Origin: Bosea sp. OAE506
GTDB taxonomy: Bacteria > Pseudomonadota > Alphaproteobacteria > Rhizobiales > Beijerinckiaceae
Assembly: GCF_040546595.1 (NCBI RefSeq)
Contig: NZ_JBEPOB010000001.1
Span: forward strand, 4,155,001 to 4,219,000
Direction: 5' to 3'
Length of the DNA stretch: 64,000 nt
The translations under genes and the position numbers were made by a program. This document shows, piece after piece, positions 8,339 through 16,773 of the stretch. Within the stretch, counting starts at the first letter, position 1. Each line of letters begins with the position of its first letter. The notes beneath the pieces are model-generated. The model saw nothing but the letters and a program-made list of their open reading frames with translations. It was not told the DNA's origin and ran no database searches.

Positions 8339-9706
8339 TCAGAAGCGGTAGGTGACCGAGGATTGAAGGCGCGTCTGCGTCCCCGTCGCGCCATCCTTGT
8401 CCTCGCGCAGCCCGTAAAGCAGCTCGACACCCAGATCGAGTTCCGGCACCGGGCTCCAGATCAGGTTGGCCGCGCCGTACTGGCTGTGCTTGAACGTGGT
8501 CGCGGCCGCAAAGCGCGGCAGGTCCGACCGGACATAGCTGTAGACGAGGTTGCTGCGCAGCTCGTTCGTCCACCAGTGCTGGAAGGCGACATAGCCGCCG
8601 AAGGTCTTCTGCGCCTCGGCCTGGCGCGTCGCGGGATCGTAGAACACGCTCGGGCTGACACCGGCCGTCTCCTGGATGAAGCGCGTGGCGCCATGGGCGT
8701 AGGTCGCCTGGAAGCGGATGTTGTCCTTGGCACCGATCGCCGGCAGGTTGACCCGCCCGGTGATCGTGCCGGCATAGCCGGTCTCGTCGCTGGCCAGCGC
8801 GTTAGGGGCATTGGTCCGGGTCACGACGGCGGCGGCCTGCAGATGGCCGAAGTCGCCCTGGTAGCGAACCCGGCCAACGATGTCGGGAAAGGTGTCGCGC
8901 GACGACGTCACCGCGGCGCCGGGCCCGAACTGGACGCGACCTTCGGGATTCTCGACTGCGAGTGCCGCCGAAAGCCCCCCGGCGAATTTGTGCTCGTAGC
9001 GCACGAGCCCCTGGCGGATGAAGGTCTGCCCGCCGGCGCCCTGAAAATCGAGCGTCTCGCCATAGGCGGACGGGTCGGAAAAGGTCGACCACCACTGCCC
9101 GGCCAGCAGCGGCCCGATCTCGATCAGCGCATGGCGCAACCGGAAGGAATCGGAGTTGGACGCAATCTCATTGCCGCCTCCGCCGAAGAAATCGCCCTCT
9201 ATGAAGCCCCGTGCCCGACCCAGCGGCGTCCAGCTCTTGGTCAGCTCTAGGTTGAAACGGCTCTCGCGGCCATGGATCCGCACGGCATCGTCGCCGAAGC
9301 GGGTCCGCCTCGTGTCGATCGCGGCCACGGCGAACAGGTCCTCCGCACCGGCGGACTGGTTGCCGCCGATCCGCCCGATCGCGTCCGCCTTCACCTTGCC
9401 GCCGATCTTGATGTCGATGTCGGTGCCCGGCAGGCGCCAGCTCAGCGGAACGCCGCCCTTCAGGACGTAGGGCGTCTCAGCAGGCGCGGCACCCGCCTTC
9501 GCCGCGACCTGCGGCGGCGCCGTTCTCCGGGCGGCCTTCAGACCTCCCACCTCGCGGCGGAGCGCATCGAGCTGCTTCTGCTGCTCCAGGATCAGCCGCT
9601 CCAGCCGCTCGGTCCGATCCTGGGCCCGGCTTGGTGTCGCTCCCCAACCCAAGACACCGCAGACGAGCAGGGCCGCGCGGCCCGCCCCTTCGATCCTTCG
9701 CACCAT
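8339..9706 (-). CDS. DcaP-like outer-membrane porin
   Basis: A 455-residue outer-membrane beta-barrel. It has a signal peptide (about 1-28, ending PSRAQ), then a short coiled coil (LERLILEQQKQLDALRREV), then alternating strands and a C-terminal aromatic residue (SSVTYRF), the usual barrel-assembly signal. The SRFNLELTKSW, FIEGDFFG and QGLVRYEHKFAGGL segments resemble DcaP-type porins that admit aromatic or dicarboxylic acids. ATG 9706 was chosen because the leader starts there; the frame stays open to 9814. It is divergent from the 3-hydroxybutyrate dehydrogenase gene. Confidence 0.88.
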   Translation of the reverse strand: MVRRIEGAGRAALLVCGVLGWGATPSRAQDRTERLERLILEQQKQLDALRREVGGLKAARRTAPPQVAAKAGAAPAETPYVLKGGVPLSWRLPGTDIDIKIGGKVKADAIGRIGGNQSAGAEDLFAVAAIDTRRTRFGDDAVRIHGRESRFNLELTKSWTPLGRARGFIEGDFFGGGGNEIASNSDSFRLRHALIEIGPLLAGQWWSTFSDPSAYGETLDFQGAGGQTFIRQGLVRYEHKFAGGLSAALAVENPEGRVQFGPGAAVTSSRDTFPDIVGRVRYQGDFGHLQAAAVVTRTNAPNALASDETGYAGTITGRVNLPAIGAKDNIRFQATYAHGATRFIQETAGVSPSVFYDPATRQAEAQKTFGGYVAFQHWWTNELRSNLVYSYVRSDLPRFAAATTFKHSQYGAANLIWSPVPELDLGVELLYGLREDKDGATGTQTRLQSSVTYRF

Positions 9707-9796
9707 GGCACCATCCTTCGACGCTCGCGGAGATCGCAGGATGCTGGCGGGCCAACAGAGACAAATATAGCCGGAGAACGGTCGTAACTTGCGGTA

Positions 9797-9808
9797 TTGT
9801 TTCAACAA
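9797..9808. promoter_or_regulatory. Short palindrome between porin and bdh genes
   Basis: TTGTTTCAACAA (TTGTT-tc-AACAA) is a perfect 12-bp dyad in the AT-richer part of the 207-bp divergent promoter region. It could be an operator serving the porin, the dehydrogenase or both. No regulator gene adjoins it, so the factor is unknown. Confidence 0.3.
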
Positions 9809-9913
9809 ACCCACGCAAGAACCAGTATTCGCGCCTTGCGTCGCAGATGCGCGGCATCGGCCATGCTAGGCGAACCCCTGTCTTCGGACGTCATCGAGGA
9901 GGGGACAACCATC

Positions 9914-10696
9914 ATGCTGAAGGACAGGACTGCGATCGTGACCGGCTCGACCTCGGGCATCGGGCTGGCGATGGCCCGCGCCTATGCGCAGGCGGGGGCG
10001 AATGTCGTCATCAACGGCTTCGGCCCCGCTGAGGCGATCGAGCGGGAGCGCGCCGCCATCGAGGCCGAGTTCGGCGTGACCGCCAGCTACAGCGCCGCCG
10101 ACATGTCCGATGGCGCCGCCATCGCGGCGATGGTCGCCGGCGTCGAAGCCGAGTTCGGCTCGGTCGACATCCTCGTCAACAATGCCGGCATCCAGTTCGT
10201 CGCGCCCGTCGATGAGTTTCCCATCGAAAAATGGGATGCGATCCTGGCGATCAATTTGTCGGCCGCCTTCCACGCCATCCGGGCCGCCCTGCCCGGCATG
10301 AAGGCGCGTCGCTTCGGCCGCATCGTCAACACGGCGTCTGCCCATGCGCTCGTCGCCTCGCCGTTCAAATCGGCCTATGTCGCCGCCAAGCACGGCATCG
10401 CCGGGCTGACAAAGACGGTCGCGCTGGAAGCTGCCACCTTCGGCATCACCGTGAACGCGATCTGCCCCGGCTATGTCTGGACGCCGCTGGTCGAGAAGCA
10501 GGTTCCCGAGACGATGGCGGCGCGCGGCCTGACGCGGGAGCAGGTCATCAACGACGTGCTGCTCCACGCCCAGCCGACCAAGCAGTTCGTCACGTCAGAG
10601 GAGGTCGCGGGCCTGGCGGTGTTTCTTGCATCGGACGCGGCGCGCTCGATCACGGGCGTGATCCTGCCGGTCGATGGCGGCTGGACAGCACAGTAA
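9914..10696 (+). CDS. bdhA: 3-hydroxybutyrate dehydrogenase (SDR)
   Basis: A 260-residue classical short-chain dehydrogenase. The NAD-binding TGSTSGIG is at residues 9-16, NNAG near 90, and the catalytic Tyr-Lys pair in SAYVAAKHG. The substrate-binding stretch CPGYVWTPLVEKQ and the C-terminal LPVDGGW are those of the (R)-3-hydroxybutyrate dehydrogenase group, which makes acetoacetate with NAD+. It is followed 13 bp later by acetoacetate decarboxylase, supporting the assignment. ATG 9914 begins the Rossmann strand; the frame upstream to 9797 has no ribosome site. Confidence 0.9.
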   Translation: MLKDRTAIVTGSTSGIGLAMARAYAQAGANVVINGFGPAEAIERERAAIEAEFGVTASYSAADMSDGAAIAAMVAGVEAEFGSVDILVNNAGIQFVAPVDEFPIEKWDAILAINLSAAFHAIRAALPGMKARRFGRIVNTASAHALVASPFKSAYVAAKHGIAGLTKTVALEAATFGITVNAICPGYVWTPLVEKQVPETMAARGLTREQVINDVLLHAQPTKQFVTSEEVAGLAVFLASDAARSITGVILPVDGGWTAQ

Positions 10697-10709
10697 GGGG
10701 AGCCTCGCC

Positions 10710-11456
10710 ATGAACCGCCAGCAGATCCTCGACCTGCCCTCGATGCCGCTCGCCAGGCCGAGCTACCCGGCCGGGCCCTATCACTTCATCGACCGCGAAT
10801 ACATGGTCATCAGCTACGAGACCGATCCCGCGCTGATCCGCCACCATCTGCCCGAGCCGCTGGAGCCCCTGGCCCAGCCGGTGGTCCATTACGAGTGGAT
10901 CAAGATGCCCGATTCCTCGGGCTTCGGGAGCTATACCGAGACCGGCATCGTCATCCCCTGCCGCTTCGGCGAGGAGGAGGTCAATTTCGTCTCGCAGATG
11001 TATCTCGACGTCGAGCCGCCGATTTCGGCCGGCCGCGAGATCTGGGGCTTCCCCAAGAAATACGCCCATCCGAAGCTGGAGCTGGTCAAGGACACGCTGA
11101 CCGGCACGCTGGACTATGCCGGCCAGCAGGTCGCCATGGGGACGATGGGCTACAAGCATGAGAGCCTCGCCGGCAACGGGGTGAAGACGACCGCGACGCT
11201 GTCGAAGACCCAGGTCAACCTGAAGATCATCCCGGGTGTCGATGGCGAGCCGGAGATCTGCCAGCTCGTGGCGCTGAACCTGACCGAGATCACGGTCAAA
11301 GGCTCCTGGATCGGCCCGGGCCGGCTGCATCTGGTGCCGCATGTCAACGCGCCGGTCGCCGACCTGCCGGTGCGCCGGGTGCTCGGCGCCCACCACTTCA
11401 TCGCCGACCTCACCCTGCCCTTCGGCCGCAAGATCCACGATTATCTGAAGCCGTGA
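10710..11456 (+). CDS. adc: Acetoacetate decarboxylase
   Basis: A 248-residue protein with the acetoacetate decarboxylase fold. The active-site segment GREIWGFPKKYAHP contains the Schiff-base Lys and its neighbouring Lys. It converts acetoacetate to acetone and CO2, so together with the upstream dehydrogenase it would drain 3-hydroxybutyrate to acetone. AAGGGGAG precedes ATG 10710. Its last 16 bp overlap the 3' end of the convergent peroxiredoxin gene. Confidence 0.92.
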   Translation: MNRQQILDLPSMPLARPSYPAGPYHFIDREYMVISYETDPALIRHHLPEPLEPLAQPVVHYEWIKMPDSSGFGSYTETGIVIPCRFGEEEVNFVSQMYLDVEPPISAGREIWGFPKKYAHPKLELVKDTLTGTLDYAGQQVAMGTMGYKHESLAGNGVKTTATLSKTQVNLKIIPGVDGEPEICQLVALNLTEITVKGSWIGPGRLHLVPHVNAPVADLPVRRVLGAHHFIADLTLPFGRKIHDYLKP

Positions 11457-12157
11457 GGGCGACGGATCTCGTCTGATTGGAGAGGCGCAGCAGACGGGAG
11501 CTGCGCCAGCACCGCGAGTGCGTCCGCGGGATCGAAGCGATGCCGATAGTCCGGGTCGACGAAGGCGGCCGCGATCGTCCCGCCCCTTTCCACGACGAAG
11601 GTCGCGGGCACCGGCAGGGACCATTCGCCGTCGCCATTGCGGGCCGGCAGGTCATGGCCGAACTGGCGATAGAGCGCCTCGATCTCAGGGGAGAGCCTGA
11701 AGCGGATGCCGAGCGCATCGGCCAGGCGTCCGGCGACATCGGACAGGGCCGGAAAGGCGAGGCCGTTCTTCTCCGCCGTGTCGAGCGTGTCGTCGGGCGT
11801 CTCCGGCGAGACGGCGACCAGCGTCGCGCCCCGTGAGGCGAAGTCGGCCAGCCGCTTCTGGTAGCTGCGCAGCTCCGGATTGCAGTAGGGGCACCAGCCG
11901 CCGCGATAGAAGACGATGACGAGCGGACCGGACTCGGCGAGGGCGCGCAGATCGACGGGATCTCCCGCCGCGTTCGGCAGGCGCAGCGCGGGGATCGGCG
12001 ATCCGGCGCGCGCGACGCGGTCGAGCAGGCCGGACTGGCGCAGGTTTTCGATGTCCTGCGCCACCAGCGTTGCGGTCTCCGCCCCGACGCGCCGGGTCCA
12101 TCCCTCCCGGAACGCATCGAGTTCGGTCTTCAGGCTGGCGTGGGTCTGGGCGGTCAT
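11441..12157 (-). CDS. Peroxiredoxin-like (AhpC/TSA) family protein
   Basis: A 238-residue thioredoxin-fold protein with a long helical N-terminal extension (about 1-55). The active site is FYRGGWCPYCNPELRSYQ, a CxxC form typical of the COG1225-type peroxiredoxin-like group rather than classical AhpC. It probably reduces hydroperoxides with thiol donors in the cytoplasm. The gene follows an AhpD-like gene in the same direction, and both diverge from a LysR regulator. ATG 12157 was chosen because the frame upstream, open to 12562, is antisense-free of any domain and overlaps the neighbour. Confidence 0.87.
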   Translation of the reverse strand: MTAQTHASLKTELDAFREGWTRRVGAETATLVAQDIENLRQSGLLDRVARAGSPIPALRLPNAAGDPVDLRALAESGPLVIVFYRGGWCPYCNPELRSYQKRLADFASRGATLVAVSPETPDDTLDTAEKNGLAFPALSDVAGRLADALGIRFRLSPEIEALYRQFGHDLPARNGDGEWSLPVPATFVVERGGTIAAAFVDPDYRHRFDPADALAVLAQLPSAAPLQSDEIRRPHGFR

Positions 12158-12216
12158 GGTCCGGCTCCGGATCGGGGCTGAGAGAGACCGGCGGCGGCGC
12201 CGCCGGCGGGGCGCGC

Positions 12217-12789
12217 TCAGGCGGCGTGGGAGCGGTTGCGAGGTGCCGTCCATTTCGTCGGGGCCATGAAGGCGTCGAGCGGCGTGTGCGTCAGGTGGTT
12301 GACGTAGTTGGAGATCGTCTTGGTCGCGACGATGAGGACGACCTCCAGCACCTGCGCCCGGGTAAAGCCGGCGGCGAGGAAGGCCTCGACGGCGGCATCG
12401 CCCGCAAAGCCGCGCTCCGCGACGACCCGCTCGACGAAGTGGCGCAGCGCCTCCAGCCGCGCATCGGCGACCGGAGAGCTCTCCCGCAGCGCCTCGACGA
12501 CGTCGGGCGTGACGCCGGCCATCTTGGCCAGCACCGAATGGCCGGCCGTGCAGTATTCGCATTCATTGGCGACGTTGATCGCAAGAAACGCGACCTGCTG
12601 CTCGGCCGGCGTGAAGCTGCTCTGGCCGACCAGCCCGAACAGCGTGTCATAGGCCTGCAGCGTGACCGGGCTCTCGGCCAGGGTGCGGTGCAGGTTCGGG
12701 ATGAAGGTCCAGGCCTTCTCGATTCCGGCGAGCTGCGCCCTGGCGGCTTCGGGGGCGGTCTCGACGGTGTACAGCGTGAACGCGGTCAT
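12217..12789 (-). CDS. Carboxymuconolactone decarboxylase / AhpD-like family protein
   Basis: A 190-residue all-helical alkylhydroperoxidase-like protein with the redox motif NECEYCTAGHSVLAK (CxxC followed by His three residues later), the signature of peroxidase-active AhpD-type members. GGAGAG lies 6 nt before ATG 12789. Together with the downstream peroxiredoxin-like gene it forms a two-gene peroxide-defence operon, presumably controlled by the divergent LysR protein. Confidence 0.88.
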   Translation of the reverse strand: MTAFTLYTVETAPEAARAQLAGIEKAWTFIPNLHRTLAESPVTLQAYDTLFGLVGQSSFTPAEQQVAFLAINVANECEYCTAGHSVLAKMAGVTPDVVEALRESSPVADARLEALRHFVERVVAERGFAGDAAVEAFLAAGFTRAQVLEVVLIVATKTISNYVNHLTHTPLDAFMAPTKWTAPRNRSHAA

Positions 12790-12883
12790 GGGGTCTCTCC
12801 GGGTTGGGAGCGGCCGTTGCGCCAGCTCCATGACCGGACCATGCGTCATTCATCCCGGCGCGATAACGCCGCTTGTCGACAGA

Positions 12884-12900
12884 ACATTGATACGTAATGT
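12884..12900. promoter_or_regulatory. LysR-type box in divergent promoter
   Basis: ACATT-GATACGT-AATGT is a dyad of 5-bp arms around 7 bp, containing the T-N11-A arrangement of LysR-family binding sites. It lies 7 bp before the LysR start and 95 bp upstream of the ahpD-like start, where autorepression and activation of the divergent operon are both possible. Confidence 0.55.
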
Positions 12901-12906
12901 GTATGA

Positions 12907-13842
12907 ATGTCCGATCTGCTGACCCTGTTCAAAACCTTTCTACGGGTCGTCGAGACCGGCTCCTTCACCGCCGTGGCGGCCGAGTTCAACACCAGCCAGC
13001 CGACGATCTCGCGTCAGATCGCGGCGCTGGAGGAGCGGGTCGGCGCCCTCCTCTTCCAGCGGACGACCCGGGCCCTCGCCGTCACCGAGGATGGCCGCGT
13101 TCTCTACGAGCAGGCGCGCCAGACGCTCGACAGCGTGCAGCAGGCGCTGGGTTCGGTGGGCCGGCTACGGCTCGCACCGACAGGGCTGCTGCGGCTGGCC
13201 TGCCCCGTGGTGTTCGGCCGGCTGCATATCGTTCCGCGGCTTCCGGCCTTTCTCGCGCGCCATCCGGGCGTGACCATCGACCTCGTCATGAACGATGGCT
13301 TCACCGATCTCGTCGAGGAGGGCATCGATCTTGCCATCCGCATCGGCGCGATCGTGGATCCGGGCCTGATCGCGCGCCGCATCGGGCTGACGCGGCGCGT
13401 CACGGTCGCCAGCCCTGCTTATCTGGCCACTCGCGGGACGCCGGTCGTGCCCGCCGATCTCGCCGGCCATGACTGCATCGTCTATGCGCGGCTGGCGACC
13501 GGCAACCGCTGGGAGTTTTCAGGACACGACGGCCCGGTTTCGGTCAGTGTTTCCGGGCGCTACCGCGTCAACAACTCGGAGGGCGTGCGCGAAGGCGTGC
13601 TCGCCGGTCTCGGCATCGGCGTCGTGCCGGTCTGGCATTTCACCGACGAGATTGCCTCGGGCCGCCTTGCCGTCATCCTCGCCGATTTCGAGCCAAAGCC
13701 CCTGCCGACGCAGGCCGTCTATCCCTCGCGGCGTTTCCTCGCGCCGAAGGTCCGCGCGATGATCGATTTCCTCGCCCACGAGTTCGAACTCGACCCGCGG
13801 CTCGGCTCCTATGGCCTCAAGGCCGAGAGCCAGTCCCGCTGA
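12907..13842 (+). CDS. LysR-family transcriptional regulator
   Basis: A 311-residue protein. The winged helix spans residues 1-60 (FLRVVETGSFTAVAAEFNTS then QPTISRQIAALEERVG), followed by a linker helix and a periplasmic-binding-like effector domain from about 90. The domain order and length are standard. It is divergent from the ahpD-like/peroxiredoxin pair, so control of peroxide or electrophile defence is likely. The effector is unknown. Confidence 0.92.
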   Translation: MSDLLTLFKTFLRVVETGSFTAVAAEFNTSQPTISRQIAALEERVGALLFQRTTRALAVTEDGRVLYEQARQTLDSVQQALGSVGRLRLAPTGLLRLACPVVFGRLHIVPRLPAFLARHPGVTIDLVMNDGFTDLVEEGIDLAIRIGAIVDPGLIARRIGLTRRVTVASPAYLATRGTPVVPADLAGHDCIVYARLATGNRWEFSGHDGPVSVSVSGRYRVNNSEGVREGVLAGLGIGVVPVWHFTDEIASGRLAVILADFEPKPLPTQAVYPSRRFLAPKVRAMIDFLAHEFELDPRLGSYGLKAESQSR

Positions 13843-14368
13843 AGCCGCCCGATACGGTCACTGTGGGATCGACGCGACAGTCTCGCCCGCACGATGCACC
13901 GCGGGCAGCGAACATCTCGGAGCATTGGCGGTAGATCGTGGCTTGCACGTCCAAGGATAGCACCCTCATCGCCGGTATCGGGAATCTGCCTCACGTCGGC
14001 TATTGGCGCATCTCGCCCGAGCCTGTCTGTCGAGGCGCAGCCACGTCTTCTGGATCCGCAAGGCAAAGCCCGCCGTGGTACCTGTGCGCCTGACCGCCAA
14101 TGCGCGCATCGCTGTCGTCCGTCGATGGCGCCGGAGAGCGATGGCCGGTCAGCCGTTGGCGATCCTCTCACAGGTACCGCGGCTGCAAAGCATGGCGCCC
14201 CTCATCCTGGGAGGGGTGAGGAACCCGTCGCTCGCTGCCATCTCCACGGCGGCCGAGACAGCCGGCCAATTGGTCAGACGAACCGGCCCTGCCCTCTTTG
14301 GGAAGATCGGTTTACCTGAACGTCACCGGTGATGCCGCATAACGCCCCCTCATGATGGGAGCGTTCGC
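13843..14368. other. Intergenic stretch without a recognised gene
   Basis: About 525 bp separate the LysR and ABC transporter genes. Open frames exist on both strands but none has a ribosome site or a recognisable domain. It contains a weak GC hairpin just after lysR (GCCCGC/GCGGGC at 13885-13906), a MITE-like inverted repeat (14070-14184) and a small hairpin at 14198-14216. GGGAG before 14369 is the ribosome site of the ABC gene. Confidence 0.6.
14063..14191. repeat. MITE-like inverted repeat with 7-bp flanking direct repeats
   Basis: GGTACCTGTG at 14077-14086 and its exact reverse complement CACAGGTACC at 14169-14178 are 10-bp inverted repeats; outward, GCCGt and GCCGc extend them to about 15 bp with one mismatch. 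The direct repeat GCAAAGC occurs at 14063-14069 and 14185-14191, just outside the two ends, as a target-site duplication would. The element of about 115 bp has no coding capacity. A chance arrangement cannot be excluded from one copy. Confidence 0.45.
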
Positions 14369-15118
14369 ATGAGTGGCCATGATGCGCTGGTTGTCCGCGG
14401 TCTGGTGAAGCGCTTTGGCGGCTTCACGGCGGTCAACGGCCTCGATCTCCGTGTCCGGCGCGGCGAGCTCTACGCTTTGCTGGGTCCCAACGGGGCGGGC
14501 AAGACGACCTCGCTCAGGATCGTCGCGGGGCTGCTTGCTCCGGATGCGGGCGAGATCGACATTTGCGGGATCAACCGCCTGCGTGATCCGATCGCGGCCA
14601 AGCGCGTGGTGGCGTGGCTCCCGGATGAGCCGATGGTCTATGACAAGCTCACGCCCGTCGAATATCTCGATTTCGTCGCCGGGCTCTGGCAGGTCGAACC
14701 CAGGGCCGCACAGCAGCGCCGCGACGCCTTGCTGGACACCCTCGAGCTGGCGCGCGTCGCCGATCAGCGCTGCGAGGGCTTTTCCAAGGGCATGCGCCAG
14801 AAGGTCGCGCTGGCCGGCGCGCTGATTCACGAACCCGAATTGCTGATCCTCGACGAGCCGCTGACGGGCCTCGATGCGTCGATGGCGCGCCATGTGAAGG
14901 AGCTGCTTCAGGCCCGTGTCGCCACCGGCGCGACCGTGATCCTCACCACCCATATCCTCGAAGTCGCCGAACGGCTCAGCGACCGTATCGGCATCATTCG
15001 CAATGGCCGCCTGGTCTGCGAAGGCACGATGGCGGAGCTGCGCGATGGCGGCGGATCGGAGGGGTCGACCCTCGAAGACGTCTTCCTCGACATCGTCGCG
15101 CGCGAAGAGGCTGCCTGA
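14369..15118 (+). CDS. ABC transporter ATP-binding protein
   Basis: A 249-residue ATPase. Walker A is GPNGAGKTT (near residue 38), the signature region is FSKGMRQKVALAGAL, and Walker B with the catalytic Glu is LLILDEPLTG, followed by the switch His in TTHILE. The relaxed signature and long C-terminal tail are usual in ABC-2-type exporters. The stop overlaps the permease start (TGATG), so the two are coupled. The substrate is unknown. Confidence 0.92.
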   Translation: MSGHDALVVRGLVKRFGGFTAVNGLDLRVRRGELYALLGPNGAGKTTSLRIVAGLLAPDAGEIDICGINRLRDPIAAKRVVAWLPDEPMVYDKLTPVEYLDFVAGLWQVEPRAAQQRRDALLDTLELARVADQRCEGFSKGMRQKVALAGALIHEPELLILDEPLTGLDASMARHVKELLQARVATGATVILTTHILEVAERLSDRIGIIRNGRLVCEGTMAELRDGGGSEGSTLEDVFLDIVAREEAA

Positions 15119-16650
15119 TGAGCGCCTTCCTCTCGGGTGCAACGCGCACCGTGCTGGCGCATGAGGCCCGCCTGGCGATGCGCGGCCTTGCCGACATGGC
15201 GGGGCCGAAGACGGCCATGCGTCCGTGGCGCATCGCGGGCGTGCTGGGCTTGGTCTGCACGATCATCTTCGGCGTGTCGCATCTTCTGCTGATGTCGGCC
15301 GGGGACCTGAACCCTGCCGATCCGCGCGTTCAGATCACCCTGACGATCAATCTCGCCTTCCTGTTCGTGCTCATGATTTCCGCCGCGCTCGATTCAGCGG
15401 CATATGCTTTGTATGCGCGCGGCGACTACGACCTGATGTTCTCCGCACCCCTGCCGCCGCAAACCGTGCTGCTGGTCCGGGCGCTCAATGTCTTCGGCTT
15501 CACGCTCGCCAAGGCCGGCCTCTATGGCGCGCCGATGCTGATCCTGCTGGCGGTGCAGCGCGGGCCTCACTGGTTGAGCGGCCTGCCGCTGGTCATGGCC
15601 CTTGCACTCGCCGCGACGGCCATCGCGATCGCGCTGACCATGGGGATGGTTCGCCTGATCGGCATCCGCAGCACGCGGGTTGCCGCGCAGGTGGCGGCCG
15701 CCCTGGCTGGTCTGCTGGTGATCGTGATGGTGCAGTGGGAGGCCATTTTCGGGCCGGGTCCCAAGAACGCCCTCGTTGCGGACTATGTGGCCCATCCTCA
15801 GTCCGTCGTTTGGCAATGGGCGATGCTGCCGGCCCGCGCCGTGACGGGCGATCTCGTGGCCCTGTCGGCCGTGATCGCCTGCGCCGCCCTGATCGCCGTG
15901 CTGATGTTCACCGGCCTTGCCGAGAGCTTCGTGCGCAATGCCGTCCTGGCCGCGGGATCGGCGTCGGCCGTTCCCGCCCGCGCGAGGCGCAGTCGGGCCT
16001 CCTTCGGAGCCTCTCCCGTGGCGGCGCTGATGCTCAAGGAGCGGCGCATCATCCTACGCGATCCGTGGCTTTTGTCGCAGATCCTGATGCAGTGCATCTT
16101 CCTCATCCCGTTCGCCGCCATCACGGTCTATCGCGTCGCGAACGGGGCCGACGACGCCTCGGCGCTGGTGCCGGTGCTGATCGTTCTGTCCGGCCAGATT
16201 GCCGGCGGCCTGACCTGGATCGCAATGTCGGCCGATGACGCGGCCGAACTGGCCCTGACCGCGCCGTTGGACCCCCGCTTGCGGGCGCGCGCCCGTTTCG
16301 GCGCCATCGGCTGGCTGGCCGTCACCTTCGCCGCACCGCCATTGATGCTCTTGCTGATCGTCGATTCCTGGGCCGGCCTGGTCAGTCTGCTCGGGGTGGC
16401 ATGCGCCATCGCCTGCGGCATCCTCGTCAATGTCTGGCATCAACCCAAGCTGGCGAGGTCCGGCCTGATCAGGCGGCGCATGAAAAGTCCCATCTCCGTG
16501 ACGCTGATCGAGCTTCTCGCCTTGACGATGGTGGCGGTCGGGCTCTGGCCCCTGCTGTCGGGCAACTATTTGGCCACGATGCTGGGCGCGCTCCTGGCCG
16601 CGGCGACGATGGGCGTGCTGTATGCGGCCCGCCCGCGCGGCGCAGCCTGA
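15118..16650 (+). CDS. ABC-2-like exporter permease
   Basis: A 510-residue membrane protein with about ten to twelve hydrophobic segments (for example IAGVLGLVCTIIFGVSHLLL near residue 40 and LIELLALTMVAVGLWPLLSG near 465) and a cytoplasmic stretch at about 280-320 rich in Arg. It has no ATPase motifs and pairs with the preceding ATPase. The large two-half architecture suggests a fused or duplicated exporter subunit. The cargo cannot be predicted. Confidence 0.85.
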   Translation: MSAFLSGATRTVLAHEARLAMRGLADMAGPKTAMRPWRIAGVLGLVCTIIFGVSHLLLMSAGDLNPADPRVQITLTINLAFLFVLMISAALDSAAYALYARGDYDLMFSAPLPPQTVLLVRALNVFGFTLAKAGLYGAPMLILLAVQRGPHWLSGLPLVMALALAATAIAIALTMGMVRLIGIRSTRVAAQVAAALAGLLVIVMVQWEAIFGPGPKNALVADYVAHPQSVVWQWAMLPARAVTGDLVALSAVIACAALIAVLMFTGLAESFVRNAVLAAGSASAVPARARRSRASFGASPVAALMLKERRIILRDPWLLSQILMQCIFLIPFAAITVYRVANGADDASALVPVLIVLSGQIAGGLTWIAMSADDAAELALTAPLDPRLRARARFGAIGWLAVTFAAPPLMLLLIVDSWAGLVSLLGVACAIACGILVNVWHQPKLARSGLIRRRMKSPISVTLIELLALTMVAVGLWPLLSGNYLATMLGALLAAATMGVLYAARPRGAA

Positions 16651-16773
16651 GCCGGAGGCCCGTCAGGCTCGACTGACCTTTGGTCCTGGCCTTCTCCACC
16701 GGAGCCCAGGGCTGGTTCGGGCATGGCGCTTGCTCCGCGCGTCCCGACGTCGGACGGGTCGGAGGGGAGCGCG

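Noticed and set aside
14198..14216. Small hairpin CCCCTC/GAGGGG before the ABC genes
   Set aside because: Six-base stem without T-run, 150 bp from any stop codon; expected by chance in such GC-rich DNA.
13894..14319. Plus-strand frame of 141 codons in the intergenic stretch
   Set aside because: No ribosome site or domain, and it runs through the MITE-like repeat.
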